From Polaromonas sp. YR568 (GTDB lineage Bacteria > Pseudomonadota > Gammaproteobacteria > Burkholderiales > Burkholderiaceae_C), in the NCBI RefSeq assembly GCF_900116715.1, contig NZ_FPBM01000003.1, positions 186,001 to 250,000 of the forward strand: a DNA stretch of 64,000 nucleotides, in the 5' to 3' direction. Below, one piece after another: positions 60,326 through 64,000 of the stretch (its first letter is position 1; every line of letters starts with the position of its first letter). Under the pieces are notes generated by a model. It saw only the letters and a list, made by a program, of their open reading frames with translations, did not search any database and had not been told where the DNA came from. The translations under genes were made by a program, and so were the position numbers.

Positions 60326-62446
60326 ATGTCCCAGCGCCGCCTGTTTGTCACCACCGCCCTGCCCTATGCCAATGGCAATTTCCATATCGGCCACATCATG
60401 GAATACATCCAGGCCGACATCTGGGTGCGGTTTCAGCGCATGCAGGGCCATGCGGTGAACTTTGTGGGCGCCGACGACACCCACGGCGCGCCCATCATGA
60501 TCGCGGCTGAAAAAGCCGGCAAGACGCCGCAGCAGTTCGTGGCCGACATCGCCGCGGGCCGCAAGCCCTACCTGGACGGCTTTCACATCAGCTTTGACAA
60601 CTGGCATTCGACCGATGCGCCGGAAAACCACGAGCTGGCCAGGCAGATTTACCGCGACTTGCGCGACAACGCCCAAGGCTCGCTGATTGAGACCAAAACC
60701 ATAGACCAGTTCTTTGACCCTGAAAAGAACATGTTCCTGCCGGACCGCTTTATCAAAGGCGAGTGCCCGAATTGCCATTCAAAAGACCAGTACGGCGACA
60801 ACTGCGAAGTCTGCGGCGCGGTGTATGCGCCCACGGACCTGATCAATCCCTATTCGGCCCTGTCGGGCGCCAAGCCCGTGCTGAAAAGCTCGGAGCATTT
60901 TTTCTTCAAGCTGTCGGACGAGCGCAGCGTCAAGTTCCTGGAAGACTGGATTGACGGCAACAACGCCAAAGGCAAGCCGCGCCTGCAGCCGGAAGTGGCG
61001 AACAAGGTCAAGGAATGGTTTTCCGTGCGGACCAATGCCGACGGCACCCAGAGCGAAGGCCTGGGCGACTGGGACATCAGCCGCGACGCGCCCTACTTCG
61101 GCATCGAGATCCCCGATGCGCCGGGCAAATACTTTTATGTGTGGCTGGACGCGCCTGTCGGCTACCTGGCCTCGCTCAAGAACCTGCTGGGCAAACGCGG
61201 TGAAGACTACGACGCCTACATGGCCGACCCCGAGCTGGAGCAGATCCACTTCATCGGCAAAGACATCGTGACCTTCCACACGCTGTTCTGGCCGGCGATG
61301 CTGCACTTCAGCGGCCGCAAGACGCCGGACCACGTGTTTGTGCACGGCTTCCTCACCGTGAACAACGGCGAGAAGATGAGCAAAAGCCGCGGCACCGGGC
61401 TGGACCCGCTCAAGTACCTGAGCCTGGGCATGAACCCCGAATGGCTGCGCTACTACCTGGCCGCCAAGCTCAATGCGCGCAATGAAGACATCGACTTCAA
61501 TGCGGACGACTTTATGGCGCGGGTCAATAGCGACCTGGTGGGCAAGTACATCAACATCGCCAGCCGCGCCGCGGGTTTTGTCGCCAAACGTTTTAGCGGC
61601 AAGCTGGGCGAGGTGTCGGCCGACGGCACGGCGCTGCTGAGCGCACTGCGCGCCGCGAAAGAAACCATTGAGCCGCTGTATGAAGGCCGCGAGCTTGCCA
61701 AGGCCCTGCGCGAGACCATGCTGCTGACCGACCGCGTGAATGCCTATGTGGACCAGAACAAACCCTGGGAGCTGGCCAAGCAGCAAGGCATGGACGCGCG
61801 CCTGCAGGATGTCTGCACCGTGTGTATCGAGGCCTTCCGCCTGCTCACGATTTATTTGAAGCCGGTGCTGCCGGCCCTGGCGGCGCAGGTGGAAGACTTC
61901 CTGAAGGTGGGCCCGCTGACTTTTGCCGACGCCGGCAAAAGCCTGGGCGCCGGCCACGTGATCGGCGACTACAAACACCTGATGCAGCGCGTCGACATCA
62001 AACAGCTTGAAGCCTTGTTTGAAGCTCCAGCCCAGGCGGAATCAGCGCAAGCCGCTCCTGAATCAGTAGCGGAGGCCGCCCTGCCCGGCGGCGAGGCGCT
62101 GGCGCCCGTCATCACGATTGACGACTTCGCCAAGGTCGATCTGCGCATTGCAAAAATCGTCAATTGCGAAGCAGTGGAAGGCTCAACCAAGCTGCTGCGC
62201 CTGACGCTGGATGCCGGCGAAGGCCGCATGCGCAATGTGTTCAGCGGCATTGCCTCGGCCTACAAGCCCGAAGACCTGGTCGGCAAGCTCACGGTGCTGG
62301 TGGCCAACCTGGCGCCGCGCAAGATGAAGTTCGGCATCAGCGAAGGCATGGTGCTGGCCGCGAGCCACGGAGATGAAAAAGCGCATCCAGGCATTTATGT
62401 GCTGGAGCCTTTGCCGGGTGCAACGCCCGGCATGCGCATTCACTAA
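60326..62446 (+). CDS. metG: Methionyl-tRNA synthetase
   Basis: A 706-residue class I synthetase. It starts [29 protein letters not shown] with the HIGH motif, and has the zinc-knuckle Cys pairs CPNC and CEVC (residues about 150-165). The [11 protein letters not shown] block is present, as is the KMSKS loop at [14 protein letters not shown]. The C-terminal EMAP/Trbp111 dimerisation and tRNA-binding domain is intact ([28 protein letters not shown] ... [31 protein letters not shown]). It is divergent from apbC, the frequent apbC-metG pairing of proteobacteria. Confidence 0.98.
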   Translation: MSQRRLFVTTALPYANGNFHIGHIMEYIQADIWVRFQRMQGHAVNFVGADDTHGAPIMIAAEKAGKTPQQFVADIAAGRKPYLDGFHISFDNWHSTDAPENHELARQIYRDLRDNAQGSLIETKTIDQFFDPEKNMFLPDRFIKGECPNCHSKDQYGDNCEVCGAVYAPTDLINPYSALSGAKPVLKSSEHFFFKLSDERSVKFLEDWIDGNNAKGKPRLQPEVANKVKEWFSVRTNADGTQSEGLGDWDISRDAPYFGIEIPDAPGKYFYVWLDAPVGYLASLKNLLGKRGEDYDAYMADPELEQIHFIGKDIVTFHTLFWPAMLHFSGRKTPDHVFVHGFLTVNNGEKMSKSRGTGLDPLKYLSLGMNPEWLRYYLAAKLNARNEDIDFNADDFMARVNSDLVGKYINIASRAAGFVAKRFSGKLGEVSADGTALLSALRAAKETIEPLYEGRELAKALRETMLLTDRVNAYVDQNKPWELAKQQGMDARLQDVCTVCIEAFRLLTIYLKPVLPALAAQVEDFLKVGPLTFADAGKSLGAGHVIGDYKHLMQRVDIKQLEALFEAPAQAESAQAAPESVAEAALPGGEALAPVITIDDFAKVDLRIAKIVNCEAVEGSTKLLRLTLDAGEGRMRNVFSGIASAYKPEDLVGKLTVLVANLAPRKMKFGISEGMVLAASHGDEKAHPGIYVLEPLPGATPGMRIH

Positions 62447-62480
62447 GATTCACTAAGAAGGAGCAAAAGCCGCTCGCGGC

Positions 62481-64000
62481 CTAAACCTCGGCAGACTGCT
62501 CCTGGGCGGCGGCCGGTGCGTTGCGCGTATCGGCCCCGCTGGCGCCATTACTGCCATTACTGCCGTTAACGCCGTTGCTCCCCTGCGGGCCACTCACAAA
62601 ACGCAGTGCAGTGCCCGAGCGGCCGGCCAGCTCGCCCAGCACGGCGCCCAGCGACTGGAGCAGTAGCGTGGCGTCGGCCAGCTGGAAGGGGGCTTCGGCG
62701 ATCACCACCTTGAGCTGCAGCACGGTGTTGGGCGGCAAGGCCGGGCTTTCAGACAGCCCGCGTGCAATCAGGCGCTGGCCGATGTCGGTGAGTTGCTCGC
62801 GCGTGAGGTGCCCCTGCAGCACCAGCACAAAGTCCCCGTCGCGGTGCCGGGCCACGGTGTCGCCCTCTTGCGCCACGCTGGTGATGCAGGCGCCGGCCTG
62901 CACCACGGCGCTTTGTGCGGTTTCCATGCCGTAGTCCTGGCGAATCTCGATCGCGTTGCTGAGCCGCACGCGCACCACGGCGCCCGCGCCGGGGTCGCGC
63001 ACCTGGCGCATCAGCAGGCTGTCCAGGCGCTGCAGCAGCACGCGGTGGTTGCCCACGCCCGTCAAGGGGTCCGCGCGGGTCAGGGCGCCGACCCGGGCCT
63101 GGTTGTCGCGCTTTTCGCGGCTGCGCAGGTACAGGGCCACCAGCAGCAGCGGAATCTCCAGCGCCGCGCCAATCTGGGCGCCGTACTGCGTGGCCACGCC
63201 CAGCGGCAGCAGGCCCTGCGTGCGCAGGATGGGGAAAATCGAGCCCACCGTCAGGCAGACCATGGCGGCCAGCACCCACGTCCCGACCATGGGGCGGCGC
63301 CAGACATACCAGCCGGCCACGCTGAGGTAGACCGCCATGCTGCCCACGTAATAAGGGGTGGCCAGGTTGAAGGAAGACTTGTTGCCAATGAACAGGAAGG
63401 CCGTCAGGATGCCCGCGCCTATCAGCGTCATCGCCAGCAGGCCGCGCGTCAGCCAGGGCGCGTCGCGATCCACCACCATTTGCCGTAAAAAAAGGTGCAG
63501 CAGCGCGGCGGTGGTCAGCGTCAGGGCAACCGGCGCGCTGTCGTTCCACCACGCGCTGCCGGGCCAGAGAAATTCGCCGCCCAGCCCGGTCAGCGCCAGC
63601 TGGCCGGCCGCCACCACCAGCACATAGAAGGCGAAAAATAGGTGGATGCTGTCGCGCCAGGACACGGCGTGCAGCGCGCTCATCATCGCGATCAGCAAAA
63701 CCAGCCCGATGTACACCCCGAGCAGCAGGTGCGACTCCTTGGACTGTTCGTGAAAGCTCTGCCGGTCGGCCAGTTGCCAGGGCACGCTGATGGGGTAGTT
63801 GTGCGTCACCCGCAGGTAGGTAGGCCGGGTTTCACCGGGCTGCAGCAAGAGCTCGAAAGCCGGGGTCAGGTGGCGCACCGGCCACTGGGCCACGGCAAGC
63901 TGGTCGCCCGAACGCTCCAGTTGCCACTGGCCGGCGGCGGGGCGGTACAGGTCCACGCTGTCCATATTGGGGTGGGGAACGGTGAGCATGAGCGGTGTGG
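62481..64000 (-). CDS. 7TMR-DISM receptor with degenerate GGDEF domain, N-terminus outside the window
   Basis: The frame is open past the right edge; the ATG at 63989 is probably internal, since SVDLYRPAAGQWQ fits the middle of a 7TMR-DISMED2 sensor. The visible part has the end of the extracellular domain (TRPTYLRVTHNYPISVPWQLADRQSF), seven hydrophobic spans (about residues 90-300 of the visible frame, for example LLGVYIGLVLLIAMMSALHAV), and a diguanylate-cyclase-like domain beginning RADPLTGVGNHRVLLQRL. The active-site GGDEF is replaced by RDGDF (VARHRDGDFVLVLQG), so cyclase activity is doubtful. A Gly/Ser/Asn-rich tail follows. It is convergent with metG. Confidence 0.85.
   Translation of the reverse strand, partial: TPLMLTVPHPNMDSVDLYRPAAGQWQLERSGDQLAVAQWPVRHLTPAFELLLQPGETRPTYLRVTHNYPISVPWQLADRQSFHEQSKESHLLLGVYIGLVLLIAMMSALHAVSWRDSIHLFFAFYVLVVAAGQLALTGLGGEFLWPGSAWWNDSAPVALTLTTAALLHLFLRQMVVDRDAPWLTRGLLAMTLIGAGILTAFLFIGNKSSFNLATPYYVGSMAVYLSVAGWYVWRRPMVGTWVLAAMVCLTVGSIFPILRTQGLLPLGVATQYGAQIGAALEIPLLLVALYLRSREKRDNQARVGALTRADPLTGVGNHRVLLQRLDSLLMRQVRDPGAGAVVRVRLSNAIEIRQDYGMETAQSAVVQAGACITSVAQEGDTVARHRDGDFVLVLQGHLTREQLTDIGQRLIARGLSESPALPPNTVLQLKVVIAEAPFQLADATLLLQSLGAVLGELAGRSGTALRFVSGPQGSNGVNGSNGSNGASGADTRNAPAAAQEQSAEV

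Noticed and set aside
62469..62480. GCCGC-TC-GCGGC as a terminator between metG and the GGDEF gene
   Set aside because: The loop is only two bases and the stem short, and no T-tract follows; no dependable terminator is visible in this 34-bp convergent gap.

Overview
The window reads as a chromosome segment of a GC-rich betaproteobacterium, most likely Burkholderiales and probably Comamonadaceae-like. The grounds are high GC throughout, a Bug-family (TctC) binding protein, fds and fdn-type formate dehydrogenases side by side, a TctC/TRAP-rich transporter complement, and an interspersed ACTTTCTTTTG-type inverted repeat familiar from that group. The genus cannot be fixed by reading alone. No phage, plasmid, CRISPR or transposase gene is visible.

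Layout. 0-6 kb: a nitrile-utilisation island. A leftward operon encodes a CobW-type GTPase, then beta, alpha and accessory proteins of a cobalt-type nitrile hydratase, with a GlxA/DJ-1-like gene running off the left edge. A rightward operon encodes a Bug-family binding protein, an amidase-signature amidase and CbtB, followed by a 12-codon stump of cbtA. 6-10.7 kb: a gluconokinase-TRAP transporter operon facing a LacI-family regulator, with two identical 14-bp palindromes between them. 10.8-12.8 kb: a less GC-rich patch with two related lipoprotein genes (the second broken by a 5-bp tandem duplication) and an HNH protein, ending at tRNA-Ser(CGA) and serS. 14.3-18.9 kb: housekeeping genes (PLP dehydratase, ispH, FKBP, radC, Smr, truncated haemoglobin).

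18.9-36 kb: a hybrid type II secretion/type IV pilus cluster (gspG, gspF, gspE, pilM-, pilN-, pilO-, pilP-like, a lipoprotein secretin with TPR and C-terminal cohesin domains, three further pseudopilins). Directly upstream, on the same strand, lie two large secreted oxidoreductase-like proteins: a PQQ sugar-dehydrogenase-like protein and a beta-propeller/PKD/dihaem-cytochrome protein. They end in the same C-terminal domain of about 135 residues, which makes them attractive candidate substrates of the secretion cluster and is the most interesting signal in the window. The larger one has a strong sigma70-type promoter with two AGAAT/ATTCT dyads at and after the predicted start site. A 510-bp inverted repeat follows at 36.2-36.7 kb.

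36.8-60 kb: an FtsX-type ABC permease, a membrane-anchored legumain-like (C13) peptidase translationally coupled to fdhD, and a long leftward formate-oxidation region. It holds a membrane-bound periplasmic formate dehydrogenase (Tat-exported alpha, Fe-S beta, cytochrome b gamma, plus small Tat and lipoprotein genes), an accessory block (TorD-like chaperone, multi-cluster ferredoxin, DUF3306, DUF3305), and a soluble NAD-dependent formate dehydrogenase (fdsG, fdsB, fdsA, fdhD, fdsD) with a LysR regulator and an Mrp/ApbC Fe-S carrier upstream. 60.3-64 kb: metG, then a convergent 7TM-DISM protein with a degenerate GGDEF domain running off the right edge.

Taken together, the window pairs nitrile/amide and sugar-acid uptake and catabolism with formate-driven energy metabolism and a secretion machine with likely extracellular oxidoreductase clients. 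All functions are read from protein motifs and context; none was confirmed by a database search.
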